From Lacticaseibacillus hegangensis (GTDB taxonomy: Bacteria > Bacillota > Bacilli > Lactobacillales > Lactobacillaceae): 60,983 nucleotides of DNA. Below, piece after piece: positions 8,822 through 15,754 of the stretch. The stretch lies in NCBI RefSeq assembly GCF_003946465.1, contig NZ_RHOL01000016.1:1-60983 (forward strand). The letters are read 5' to 3'. A program made the translations under genes and the position numbers. Below the pieces are notes generated by a model. It searched no databases. It saw nothing but the letters and a program-made list of their open reading frames with translations, and had not been told where the DNA came from. Positions within the stretch are counted from its first letter, which is position 1. Each line of letters begins with the position of its first letter.

Positions 8822-8929
8822 TCAACGCGTGCGCCCAGTCTGACATCAGTATTCGCCACGCGCAGGGACAAGAACCACGGTACCAGCCAACACGCCAGCA
8901 TATTGCCGCTGCACCGGGCGGGAGTGAGT

Positions 8930-8990
8930 CCGCGACCCGCCAAGCCCAGGCGGGACACGGCCTCAGTCCCGCCCTCGGGCTAAAGACGGC
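8930..8990. repeat. Short block of the GC-rich repeat family
   Basis: The block ccgcgacccgccaagcccag followed by gcgggacacgg (8930-8960) is the same as at 1948-1978 and nearly the same as at 56671-56701. In copies 1 and 2 it is preceded by gggcgggagtg. It can fold as cccgcc/ggcggg. Confidence 0.7.
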
Positions 8991-9058
8991 GCCGGCATCT
9001 TCCCAGTCCCGCCGCCAGTGCCGCCCACCCCCAATCGCGCGCAGCGAGCGGGCCGATA

Positions 9059-9091
9059 GCCGCTCTTCGTAGTCAGAAGAGCGGCGTTTTT
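9059..9091 (+). terminator. Strong terminator hairpin without an upstream gene
   Basis: A perfect 10-bp stem (gccgctcttc 9059-9068 with gaagagcggc 9076-9085) is followed by gttttt. No protein gene precedes it on this strand within 750 bp, so it may end a non-coding transcript that includes the structured element at 8722-8821. Confidence 0.8.
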
Positions 9092-9099
9092 GCGTTGAA

Positions 9100-9575
9100 A
9101 AGAGTGTGCAGACGATTCACAGCAGCGGCTGCCGGCAGCCACAGCGGCCGCTCGGGGCAGTCAGCCGTCCCGCGGCTCGGGGCAAGGCGAGGCCTATCTG
9201 AGCCAATACCATGCCACGGCTGATCGCGGCCATAGAGCAGTGGGGCTCAGGGGTAGCGGCTGACAGGGGGAGCGTAAGAGGTCCCACCCACCCGCACGAA
9301 CCAGACAGAGCGGTAGAGATTACGCTAGTGCTCGCTAGGCCGACCGGGCGCTTATGGCGCCCTGGCTATTCCACAGCGCAGCGCTGCAGGCGCTGCGACC
9401 GTGGAACAGCCTCGGCATGGCGGCTCGCTGCAGGCTCGCCGACCATTGGGTTCGAGAAGCGGGAAAGGTCAGAAGTAGGCATGGCTGGAATGCGCCATTG
9501 CCCGCTTCTGACCTTTCCCGCGGTTACATAGACCCACTGCCACGTTAGCGTGAAGCCCACAGCCCCGCGCCACGG
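9100..9575. other. Densely structured non-coding region upstream of the small-protein array
   Basis: No credible gene. Several inverted repeats are stacked: ggctgccggcagcc near 9127; gggcgc/gcgccc around 9348-9364; a nested pair ttccac...gtggaa with gcagcgc/gcgctgc (9369-9406); a perfect 17-bp pair gcgggaaaggtcagaag (9459-9475) with its complement at 9505-9521; and gccccgcgcc/ggcgcggggc near 9562-9583. The last hairpin is followed by A residues, so it is not a terminator for this strand. A structured RNA or a recombination or replication site is possible. Between 9576 and 9736 there are only short hairpins and the ribosome-binding site of the next gene. Confidence 0.5.
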
Positions 9576-9736
9576 CGCGGGGCAAAACCAAAAAAGTCAT
9601 ATTCGCAAAACATAGACAAAACCCATGTCTCGGTAGTAATGTAAGCGCTATCCAGCGCCAATTAATAAATTGGCACATACAAAAAAATCGCCGCAGATGG
9701 CATAAATAATGGGAAAGGAGGGAAGGAGACGTAAAA

Positions 9737-10063
9737 ATGGCATACCTGACACGAAGCAGAACGACCGGCAGAATCTACTACCGCTGGTTTGATGAGCACG
9801 ACGAGCGCGTGACCGTGGTGCAGAACCTGCCGCGGCTGGCGGATGACATCAGGGGAGAAGAACTCTGGCAGTTCGCCGAAGCCATGCTGCCCATCGTGAT
9901 GGGCGACGTCGACGACTGGAGCGCCAGCTCGGATCAGTACGTTTACTACACCTACGACATCACGCCCGACGCGAAAACCAGACCGGCCAGCAGTGACCCG
10001 CAGGATCCAGGAGGTGTGAACTATGCCGTCAAAGCAGAGCTTAGTCCTTACCTTAAAAATTGA
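9737..10063 (+). CDS. Small array protein P1 (first of twelve)
   Basis: A 108-residue protein of unknown function, preceded by AAGGAGGGAAGGAG. Two strand-like stretches (GRIYYRWFDE, ERVTVVQNLP) are followed by a helix (EELWQFAEAMLPIV) and a tyrosine-rich strand (DQYVYYTYDI). That order resembles the other small proteins downstream. The helix and final strand look most like those of the last array member at 12826. Its 3' end overlaps the next gene by 41 bases. It has no signal peptide and no membrane segment. Confidence 0.65.
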   Translation: MAYLTRSRTTGRIYYRWFDEHDERVTVVQNLPRLADDIRGEELWQFAEAMLPIVMGDVDDWSASSDQYVYYTYDITPDAKTRPASSDPQDPGGVNYAVKAELSPYLKN

Positions 10064-10268
10064 AATCGGCTCGGACAGCGCCAATCTAAAGCTTAGTCGC
10101 GTCGGCAGCGTTCCAGACCCGGCGCGCGTTCAGGCGCTGGCGGAGGTCCTTGAGTCCGGCGCCATCGTCACCAAAGACGGCAGTCGCCAAGTCTCAAAAG
10201 TCTCAGAAGCCAAGTTGATCCGCACCACCGTGACCGACGCCTTGGCAATGGAAATCGGGTGGGCCTAA
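10023..10268 (+). CDS. Array protein A1, DUF1659-like
   Basis: 81 residues; start chosen for CAGGAGGTG seven bases upstream. An N-terminal strand (SLVLTLKIEI) is followed by a helix (ARVQALAEVLES) and the C-terminal signature AKLIRTTVTDAL. This layout is that of the short Firmicute DUF1659 proteins that often sit near DUF2922 and YvrJ genes (recognition from memory). It is the first gene of cassette 1. It aligns by eye with A2 (10995) and A3 (12312), which end in TRIVTDAF and RTTVTEAF. Function unknown. Confidence 0.7.
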   Translation: MPSKQSLVLTLKIEIGSDSANLKLSRVGSVPDPARVQALAEVLESGAIVTKDGSRQVSKVSEAKLIRTTVTDALAMEIGWA

Positions 10269-10465
10269 TGAATGATGACACCTACGAAGGCGCAACCGTG
10301 ACCTTCCATCTGAAAAAGCGCGACGGCACCGCGTTTTCAGTGCATTGGCAGACCGTCTGGATGAGTCCGGATGACCTGTGGCGCGCCGGCGAGCTCATGG
10401 CGACCATCCGCAAGGGCGATCAGCTGGTGGGCGTGGAATTGACGTTAAGAGAGAAGGTGCTCTGA
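10268..10465 (+). CDS. Array protein B1
   Basis: 65 residues. The ATG overlaps the stop of A1 (TAATG), a coupling repeated exactly between A2 and B2. Strands VTFHLKKRDG and SVHWQTVWM precede the helix DDLWRAGELMATIRKG and a last strand LVGVELTLRE. The helix and following strand align with B2 (NNLYRVAQLIAQLKPG, LQSVVVRD). Function unknown. An upstream in-frame GTG at 10259 is a less likely start. Confidence 0.65.
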   Translation: MNDDTYEGATVTFHLKKRDGTAFSVHWQTVWMSPDDLWRAGELMATIRKGDQLVGVELTLREKVL

Positions 10466-10686
10466 TGGCAAAAATCCAGCTCCGGTTCGAATACACCGAT
10501 GCTGTCACCAAGCGCAATCGAAAATGGCTCAGCCTCACCCTCGGTGAATACTTGCCCGAGGAAATCGATAAGAAGCAGTTGGCGATGCTGGCAAAACTCA
10601 TCAGCGACTCCGCGCCGCACCAGGGCGTGCACCTGCGTGATGCCCGCCTCATCGCCACCGACCACGACAACATCATGAATGACTAG
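10465..10686 (+). CDS. Array protein C1, DUF2922-like
   Basis: 73 residues, starting at an ATG that overlaps the B1 stop (TGATG). Strand KIQLRFEYTD, strand KWLSLTLGEY, helix KKQLAMLAKLISD and last strand ARLIATDHDN give the DUF2922-like order. It aligns by eye with C2 at 11465 (ALRMTFLATDG ... ITLIETTRTN). Function unknown. Confidence 0.65.
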   Translation: MAKIQLRFEYTDAVTKRNRKWLSLTLGEYLPEEIDKKQLAMLAKLISDSAPHQGVHLRDARLIATDHDNIMND

Positions 10687-10696
10687 GAGGATAACA

Positions 10697-10981
10697 ATGG
10701 CACAACGTAAGGAAACCCGCCGCACCTTGGAGGTCGACGGTTTTAATCAAAGCTACGACAAACTGGCTGCGAACCACCCGCAGCCGGAGAACTACCGCTA
10801 CACCTTTTCCAAGGTGCACCCAAGCGCCAATGACAATGAAATGAAGGCCGGCGCCGACGAGCTGATCGCCATGCTGCCGCCGTACGGAAAAGTGGTCCAA
10901 ACCGGCCTGCGTCTGCGCATTTACAGCGAAATTCTGGCGGATGAGTCGACTATGGCGCCATCCGGCCAGCCGCAAGAATAA
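10697..10981 (+). CDS. Array protein D1
   Basis: 94 residues; the start at 10697 is supported by AGGAGGATAAC, in preference to an in-frame ATG at 10679. The core YRYTFSKVHP ... ADELIAMLPPYGK ... LRLRIYSE aligns with D2 at 11701 (INFSNIKQ ... ADEIAKLTPPYGE ... ITLIERN), including the unusual shared PPYG. It closes cassette 1. Function unknown. Confidence 0.65.
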   Translation: MAQRKETRRTLEVDGFNQSYDKLAANHPQPENYRYTFSKVHPSANDNEMKAGADELIAMLPPYGKVVQTGLRLRIYSEILADESTMAPSGQPQE

Positions 10982-10994
10982 GGAGGAATAACCA

Positions 10995-11246
10995 ATGGCA
11001 GAACCAGTAAAAACGGAAGTCCTGCAGGTCACCCTGCGCGGGAAGAACTCATCGACCCTGCTGCGGGTGCCGCAAGTGGGTCCAGGCCTCACCACCCCAA
11101 TGGTGAAGCGGTTCGCGGACTTCTTCGCGACCAGCCCGCTGCTGTCCGAAGCCGGCCAGCGCTTCAACGGCACCGTCGCCGGCGGGCAGATCATCACCCG
11201 CATCGTGACAGACGCGTTCCAACTTCAAGAGGAGGTTAAGGACTAA
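10995..11246 (+). CDS. Array protein A2, DUF1659-like
   Basis: 83 residues, first gene of the second cassette, with AAGGAGGAA upstream. Strand VLQVTLRGKN, strand TLLRVPQVG, helix MVKRFADFFATS and the terminal signature QIITRIVTDAF match A1 and A3. The stop overlaps the start of the next gene as TAATG, the same junction as A1-B1. Function unknown. Confidence 0.7.
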   Translation: MAEPVKTEVLQVTLRGKNSSTLLRVPQVGPGLTTPMVKRFADFFATSPLLSEAGQRFNGTVAGGQIITRIVTDAFQLQEEVKD

Positions 11247-11449
11247 TGCAAAAGCGAGCAGGCAAGGCGCTGGTAGTGACCACCGTGACCGTAGCGGAGC
11301 CCATCCAGCGCGAGAACATCACCTTTTCGAACCTGAATTTGAACATCTCGGATAACAACCTGTACCGCGTGGCGCAGCTGATCGCTCAGCTCAAGCCAGG
11401 CATCAAGCTGCAGTCCGTGGTCGTTCGCGACGATTTTGACATCGAATAG
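11246..11449 (+). CDS. Array protein B2
   Basis: 67 residues. Strand VVTTVTVAEP, strand NITFSNLNL, helix NNLYRVAQLIAQLKPG and last strand LQSVVVRDD. The helix pattern aligns with B1 position by position (L-aromatic-R, then L.A, then a glycine). Its place after A2 mirrors B1 after A1. Function unknown. Confidence 0.65.
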   Translation: MQKRAGKALVVTTVTVAEPIQRENITFSNLNLNISDNNLYRVAQLIAQLKPGIKLQSVVVRDDFDIE

Positions 11450-11464
11450 AAGGAGTGAGGAAAA

Positions 11465-11689
11465 ATGGCAGCACTACGCATGACATTCCTAGCCACTGAC
11501 GGCACCTCCAAGTCCCGTCAGTTCGGCGATTATAACCCGAGCACCATCAACGAGCAGGCTGCGCGAGACCTGGCAAACCTGATGGCGGCGCTGCACATGT
11601 GGCGCGATGAAGACAAGGATAATCAGTACGAAGAAGTCACCGGCATCACACTCATTGAAACCACCCGCACCAACCTGGATGAGGAATAG
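11465..11689 (+). CDS. Array protein C2, DUF2922-like
   Basis: 74 residues with AAGGAGTGAGG upstream. LRMTFLATDG and KSRQFGDYNP are the first two strands, ARDLANLMAALHMW is the helix, and GITLIETTRTN is the last strand. This is the array member closest to the DUF2922 pattern as I know it. It is the counterpart of C1. Function unknown. Confidence 0.7.
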   Translation: MAALRMTFLATDGTSKSRQFGDYNPSTINEQAARDLANLMAALHMWRDEDKDNQYEEVTGITLIETTRTNLDEE

Positions 11690-11700
11690 GCGGTGAGCCA

Positions 11701-12315
11701 ATGGTAAAACAGCTACGCAAGCGTTCGCTGCGTATCACGCTGAAGAGTGGCACAGATCCGGCGTTAAAGACAATCAATTTTAGTAATATCAAGCAAAAAG
11801 ACGACCAGGCGCTGCTGGACTTTGCGGATGAAATCGCCAAACTCACGCCGCCATACGGAGAGACCACACCAACCCGGATCACACTGATCGAACGCAACAA
11901 GGAGATTATGGATACTAACTCTGAGCGGATTGCTAAGTACCGCGAGAGTTTTTTTGAGGCAGCTCCGGATGCAACAGAGGAACAATGGACCAACTGGATG
12001 ATCATGTACCACATCGATATGTATCACCCAGTCACGGTAGAACAGCAGGCAGCAAGGGAACTCAAGGAATTTTTCATTCAGAGTTGGGTTCGCTGGTATG
12101 AGATGACGCCTGAAGAGGCACTGGAATATTACGTCCTCGATTACAGTACCGACATTGAGGAACGGTATGCTTACTGGTTGATTTTCCACGATCAGGCTAA
12201 AAAGGCACACCCGGAGCTGACAGAAGAGCAACTCCAATGGACGTGGCTCGTAGACTTGGGCTGGGGAATCAATGCCTGGGGAGAGGTTGATTACAGAGAG
12301 AAGGGTCTCGGATGA
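11701..12315 (+). CDS. Array protein D2 with a long C-terminal extension
   Basis: 204 residues, more than twice the size of its neighbours. Residues 1-70 match D1 (shared PPYG). The remaining 130 residues are new. They are rich in tryptophan, tyrosine and acidic residues and contain two similar segments, AAPDATEEQWTNWMI and AHPELTEEQLQWTWLV, which suggests an internal helical repeat. It has no membrane segment. A fused binding or capping domain is an inference. The stop overlaps the next start as ATGA. Confidence 0.65.
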   Translation: MVKQLRKRSLRITLKSGTDPALKTINFSNIKQKDDQALLDFADEIAKLTPPYGETTPTRITLIERNKEIMDTNSERIAKYRESFFEAAPDATEEQWTNWMIMYHIDMYHPVTVEQQAARELKEFFIQSWVRWYEMTPEEALEYYVLDYSTDIEERYAYWLIFHDQAKKAHPELTEEQLQWTWLVDLGWGINAWGEVDYREKGLG

Positions 12316-12566
12316 CGCAGACACAAAGCATCGTTACGTTAGAGTTTACGACCAGTCACGTTGGTCGGTTCCTTCAGATCCGGCTTTCCTGGGCAGAGGC
12401 AGGACTCACATACGAGATGCTAAAGCACTTCGCGGAACGGGTCGTGGCACTGGACATCGTTACGGATACCGGCCAGGATTTAAGCGCTCAGCATATCAGG
12501 AGCGCCAAGGTGCAAAGGACGACTGTAACAGAAGCATTTGTAGCAGATTTTGTGTATGGAGGTTAG
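12312..12566 (+). CDS. Array protein A3, DUF1659-like
   Basis: 84 residues. It begins a third, incomplete cassette. SIVTLEFTTS and FLQIRLSW are the first strands, YEMLKHFAERVVAL is the helix, and AKVQRTTVTEAF is the last strand, close to A1 (AKLIRTTVTDAL). Base composition is less GC-rich than in cassette 1. Function unknown. Confidence 0.68.
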   Translation: MTQTQSIVTLEFTTSHVGRFLQIRLSWAEAGLTYEMLKHFAERVVALDIVTDTGQDLSAQHIRSAKVQRTTVTEAFVADFVYGG

Positions 12567-12569
12567 ACT

Positions 12570-12845
12570 ATGCGACAAGTTAAGAGAACACGACTAATCG
12601 TATCGACGCACGTGAACGATGATCCAATGAGGCCGACAACAATCACCACCGTATTCCCATTTAGTCTTGATCAGGAAGCATACTACTCGAACTTTAGTAA
12701 CTTGGGTGGTACCGGACCGGAAAGAATGGAAATTGTTATTGGGGATTGGCTTGCCGGTTCAGTCGGAGGGCGGCCGGAGAACATTGAGACGATTGCCGAG
12801 TCCGAGATCGTCCGAGGTGATTTAGATGTCGATTCTCAGGGTTGA
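12570..12845 (+). CDS. Array protein P11
   Basis: 91 residues, directly after A3 with GGAGG upstream. It has a strand-rich start (TRLIVSTHVN, TTITTVFPFS) and an acidic end containing ESEIVRGDLD, recalling the last strand of the family. I could not place it firmly in the B, C or D class. It overlaps the next gene by 20 bases. Function unknown. Confidence 0.6.
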   Translation: MRQVKRTRLIVSTHVNDDPMRPTTITTVFPFSLDQEAYYSNFSNLGGTGPERMEIVIGDWLAGSVGGRPENIETIAESEIVRGDLDVDSQG

Positions 12846-13158
12846 TATCGGCGTGATATGGCTGTTTATGCCAAATGATGGAACACGGTCGAACGATCCT
12901 TGGGACCCAAGAGCAATCTGGATTGATCCACACACCACAATCGATTTTGTTGGCCCGGACTGGGAGCGGGATCTGGTTAGAGAGCGACGCCGGTTTCTGG
13001 AATCAGCGGTTTTTGAATTGATTTGGCCAATCATTTCCAATATGAAAGCATCAGGAGCAGTGCCAGCGCCACCAGGTTATAAGTTCGACAACTTTGTCTA
13101 TTCGTCATATACGTGGGAAATCGTCACGAGCAATAGAGTTGTTAAAGAAATTCAGTGA
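12826..13158 (+). CDS. Array protein P12 (last of the series)
   Basis: 110 residues, start supported by GAGGTGA. It has a hydrophobic strand VDIGVIWLFMP, a helix FLESAVFELIWPIISNM and a tyrosine-rich strand FVYSSYTWEIV. The last two resemble P1 (EELWQFAEAMLPIV, YVYYTYDI), so the array may be bracketed by related end members. Function unknown. Confidence 0.6.
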   Translation: MSILRVDIGVIWLFMPNDGTRSNDPWDPRAIWIDPHTTIDFVGPDWERDLVRERRRFLESAVFELIWPIISNMKASGAVPAPPGYKFDNFVYSSYTWEIVTSNRVVKEIQ

Positions 13159-13162
13159 GCAG

Positions 13163-13186
13163 ACACGGGCAGCGGCCCGTGTTTTT
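13163..13186 (+). terminator. Terminator or attenuator at the end of the small-protein array
   Basis: acacgggc (13163-13170) pairs with gcccgtgt (13175-13182) and runs into five T residues. It separates the structural-type array from the zinc-ribbon, membrane, recombinase and lysozyme genes, so those could be expressed at a lower level or separately. Confidence 0.75.
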
Positions 13187-13209
13187 AGATAAAAGGAGGT
13201 TGAGCGCAA

Positions 13210-13461
13210 GTGAGCATGGCTGAAAGACTGCCAATCGAGGCGTACAGCAAGCCCATTTATCGCAAGTGTGAGTGTTGCGGCCGGGTGCAGGACATCTTCT
13301 ACCACATGACGGTGCGCGATGCGGCGAGCGGCAAACTCCTGGTCGGCAGCTTTGACCTCTGCGAGACGTGCGGCATCGAGTTGGCCCAGATCACGGACCA
13401 GAAGCTCACCGATGAGGTCGTGCTGCAGCGCTTCGATTTAGGAAGGGACGAGGAAATCTAG
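13210..13461 (+). CDS. Small zinc-ribbon protein
   Basis: 83 residues with a GTG start after AAAAGGAGGTTGAG (an ATG six bases later is the alternative). Two cysteine pairs, CECC and CETC, lie about 35 residues apart and would form one zinc-ribbon knuckle pair. The rest has no recognisable fold. It may be an adaptor or DNA- or RNA-binding protein of the island. A second zinc-ribbon protein with the same CxxCG spacing style is at 54789. Confidence 0.65.
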   Translation: MSMAERLPIEAYSKPIYRKCECCGRVQDIFYHMTVRDAASGKLLVGSFDLCETCGIELAQITDQKLTDEVVLQRFDLGRDEEI

Positions 13462-13489
13462 CTCCGGTGCGGGGCAAGGGGAGAACGAG

Positions 13490-13660
13490 ATGGAAAGCAG
13501 CATCTTACAAGCAATCATGGATCAGGCAGCCGGCGTGATCATCGCGGTGATTTTGATTTTTCGCGTTGAGGCGCGCCTGGATCAATTGGTGAAGAGTTTT
13601 GAAGATTTCACGCGCCAAATGCTAATAGCGGTCGAGAAGATGAATAGCGAAAAAAAATGA
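13490..13660 (+). CDS. YvrJ-like small membrane protein
   Basis: 56 residues. One N-terminal hydrophobic segment (AAGVIIAVILIF) is followed by an amphipathic, charged helix beginning RVEARLDQLVKSFEDF. That is the pattern of the Firmicute YvrJ family, which I recall as a frequent neighbour of DUF1659 and DUF2922 genes. The same layout also fits a small holin, and a lysozyme gene lies 950 bases downstream, so a membrane-permeabilising role is possible. A weak GAACGAG precedes the ATG. Confidence 0.65.
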   Translation: MESSILQAIMDQAAGVIIAVILIFRVEARLDQLVKSFEDFTRQMLIAVEKMNSEKK

Positions 13661-13727
13661 GGCCACATGCTGGATTTTGGGAAAGTACACACGACAAATT
13701 TGCAAATTGGCGCGGAGGCGAAGCGGT

Positions 13728-14657
13728 ATGCATACCTGGGCCCAGTATTTACGCGACATTGGGCGGTCGACCAACACAGTCTACGAATATGAAAGGCGTG
13801 TGAGACTATGGAAGAACTACTTAGAAGAGCGGGGAAAACGGCTTGATGAAGCAGAAAGAGCCGATGTGATCGAGTGGCAGCGTCAACTTTTGCGTGAAAA
13901 GAACAGCGCCAGAACCATCAACTCGAAAATTTCCGCCGTTTCGTTGTACTACGAATGGTTGGTGATTACCGATGGCATCGATGACAACCCGGTGCCGACT
14001 GGCATGAGCCTGCGCGGCACTGTGCCACGGATCCAGCGACTGACCGATGATGAGCTGCGAGACGTCCTGGCGTATTTCGACACGCTGCAGGCTAACCTCC
14101 GCACGGCGTTTTGGACCATGTTCGGGACCGGCGCACGGGTCGGCGAAGTCGCAAAGCTGACCTACACGGATGTGAAGCTCGTTGGCGGCGCGGTTTGGAT
14201 CGACATCCGGGACGCTAAGTGGGGGTCGGACCGAACCGTGCCAGTAGTCGACGATAAGGCCGCCAGGGTGCTCTACAGCTACTGGCTGGATCAGCACCCG
14301 ACCGGACTGCCGTTGTTTCATGTCAGCAAGCGGACACTACAGGAATACGCAACGAACTACGCCGAAATCAGCGGTCTGCACTTCTACTCGCACTTGCTGC
14401 GGCACACGTTTGCCGCCCGCATGCTCGAGCAGGGAGTCGCGATGACGGAAATCCAGTACCTGCTGGGCCACAAGAGCCTGTCGATGACCGCGCACTACAC
14501 CGAAAGTGCGCTGCTCGACACTTCGCATCTGGCGCCCAGCATCATGCAGCAGTATGGCAATGGCGGCACTAAGCCGCAGACGACACCAAGGTTACGACCG
14601 ATAGGAGACGATGATAGTGGCACAAATAGTACTCGACGTGGCGAGCTACCAGCCTGA
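13728..14657 (+). CDS. Tyrosine recombinase (phage-integrase family)
   Basis: 309 residues. The ATG at 13728 has GGAGGCG upstream; a TTG at 13677 would add 17 residues unlike the family. The N-terminal SAM-like core-binding domain has STNTVYEYERRVRLW. The catalytic domain has the first arginine in GTGARVGEV, a lysine in the beta-hairpin (DAKWGSDR), HLLRHTFAARML, LLGHKSLSMTAHYTE and the tyrosine nucleophile in HYT. All catalytic residues are present. It should perform site-specific recombination; no att pair was recognised in the window. It overlaps the lysozyme gene by 47 bases, so the two are co-translated. Confidence 0.88.
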   Translation: MHTWAQYLRDIGRSTNTVYEYERRVRLWKNYLEERGKRLDEAERADVIEWQRQLLREKNSARTINSKISAVSLYYEWLVITDGIDDNPVPTGMSLRGTVPRIQRLTDDELRDVLAYFDTLQANLRTAFWTMFGTGARVGEVAKLTYTDVKLVGGAVWIDIRDAKWGSDRTVPVVDDKAARVLYSYWLDQHPTGLPLFHVSKRTLQEYATNYAEISGLHFYSHLLRHTFAARMLEQGVAMTEIQYLLGHKSLSMTAHYTESALLDTSHLAPSIMQQYGNGGTKPQTTPRLRPIGDDDSGTNSTRRGELPA

Positions 14658-15483
14658 TACCGCAAGCTGGTTCCGCAGCGCCTATGACAAAGGCGCCCGC
14701 GCTGTAATCGTAAAATTGACAGAAGGCACCACCTACCGCAATCCAAAGGCCAAGGCACAACTGGCGGCGGCCCGCGCGGCCGGTATGGCGGTTCATGCTT
14801 ATCACTACGCCCGATGGACCAATCCGACTCAGGCCACGGCAGAAGGCAAGTTCTTCGCTGCAGAAGCCAAGTGGCTGGGACTCGGTGCCGACAGCGTGCT
14901 GGCAGACGACATTGAGGAGCGCGCGCAAGGATCAGCGCTGACTAGTGCAGCCAACGCCTTTACGGCCGCCACTAAAGGCGCAGGGTTCCCCAAGGCAGAC
15001 GTGTATTCAATGCGCAGTTGGTTTCAGGACGGTCATCTGGTCCCGTCGCTTCTGACCGTGAAAAATCTCTGGGTGGCGGAGTTCGGCGTTGCAGCTGTGA
15101 AGATGTCCGGAGTCGGCACGTGGCAGTTTACCAGCAACTGGAGCGGCCTGAATGTTGATGCCTCTTACGACTACAAGGGTCTGTATACAGGCGTCACAGC
15201 ACCAGCGGCCGCGCCAACACCCACTGCGGCGGCCGTATCCTGGATCAAGCAGGCTGGCACGTTCATCCTGGATCGTGATGTCTATCTGCGCGCTGCGCCG
15301 CTGACCGGGGGCGTCATCGCGCTACTCCACAAGGGTGACAAGGTTAAGTATGATGCGTACGCGTACATCGGCGGTTATGTCGTTGTTCGCCAGCCGCGCG
15401 GTAGTAAGGATTACGGCTACATCGCCAGCGGTACCGCGTCTGGCACCAAACGGACAAGCTACTGGGGCACTTTCACTAAGTAG
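14611..15483 (+). CDS. GH25 lysozyme (endolysin-like) with SH3-like C-terminus
   Basis: 290 residues with TAGGAGACG before the ATG. The GH25 muramidase barrel starts with VLDVASYQPD and has the catalytic acidic cluster LADDIEE and AGMAVHAYHYARW. After an alanine/proline/threonine linker near residue 200, an SH3b-type cell-wall-binding domain follows (YLRAAPLTGG ... LHKGDKVKYDAYAYIGGY). There is no signal peptide, as in phage endolysins that need a holin. It cleaves the N-acetylmuramic acid-N-acetylglucosamine bond of peptidoglycan. It is the last gene of the island operon. Confidence 0.88.
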   Translation: MIVAQIVLDVASYQPDTASWFRSAYDKGARAVIVKLTEGTTYRNPKAKAQLAAARAAGMAVHAYHYARWTNPTQATAEGKFFAAEAKWLGLGADSVLADDIEERAQGSALTSAANAFTAATKGAGFPKADVYSMRSWFQDGHLVPSLLTVKNLWVAEFGVAAVKMSGVGTWQFTSNWSGLNVDASYDYKGLYTGVTAPAAAPTPTAAAVSWIKQAGTFILDRDVYLRAAPLTGGVIALLHKGDKVKYDAYAYIGGYVVVRQPRGSKDYGYIASGTASGTKRTSYWGTFTK

Positions 15484-15720
15484 GGAAGCGCGGCGTGCCG
15501 CCGCAACACAGCTCTGCTGTGAGACCCCACCCGGCGCGTACGATTGCAAAAACCGCAATCCCACGCACCGCGCGGGGTGCCATTAAGAGCCTAAGTTCAC
15601 AAGCATAGTTGTTAGCGGCAGGGGTGAACGCGTGAGATAATTTGGCTGAAATTAGTAAGCGATTGCAACTGAACATAAAAAAAGAATCGGCGGCTGGGGA
15701 GAGTCGCCGATTCGAGACTT
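15484..15720. other. Hairpin-rich gap after the lysozyme gene, with a minus-strand terminator
   Basis: No gene. Small hairpins include cacagctctgctgtg and gattgcaaaaaccgcaatc. At 15677-15713 gaatcggcg/cgccgattc forms a stem that on the minus strand is followed by seven T residues. It would stop transcripts arriving from the GH1 operon. Confidence 0.6.
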
Positions 15721-15747
15721 GAGAGCTAGCGCAGACAAGACTATGAG
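15719..15747 (+). promoter_or_regulatory. Possible promoter of the structured RNA
   Basis: TTGAGA (15719-15724) and TATGAG (15742-15747) are separated by 17 bp, just before the structured region that has no gene. It is a moderate match only. Confidence 0.4.
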
Positions 15748-15754
15748 CATATTT

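Noticed and set aside
9211-9560. Short frames on both strands upstream of the array
   Set aside because: They fall on strong inverted repeats, lack ribosome-binding sites and have no protein-like pattern.
9562-9583. Perfect GC-rich hairpin as terminator
   Set aside because: It is followed by A residues on the plus strand, and the T run precedes it on the minus strand.
9737-15483. Ordinary prophage
   Set aside because: No terminase, portal, capsid, tail or repressor genes; only a recombinase, a possible holin and a lysozyme are phage-like.
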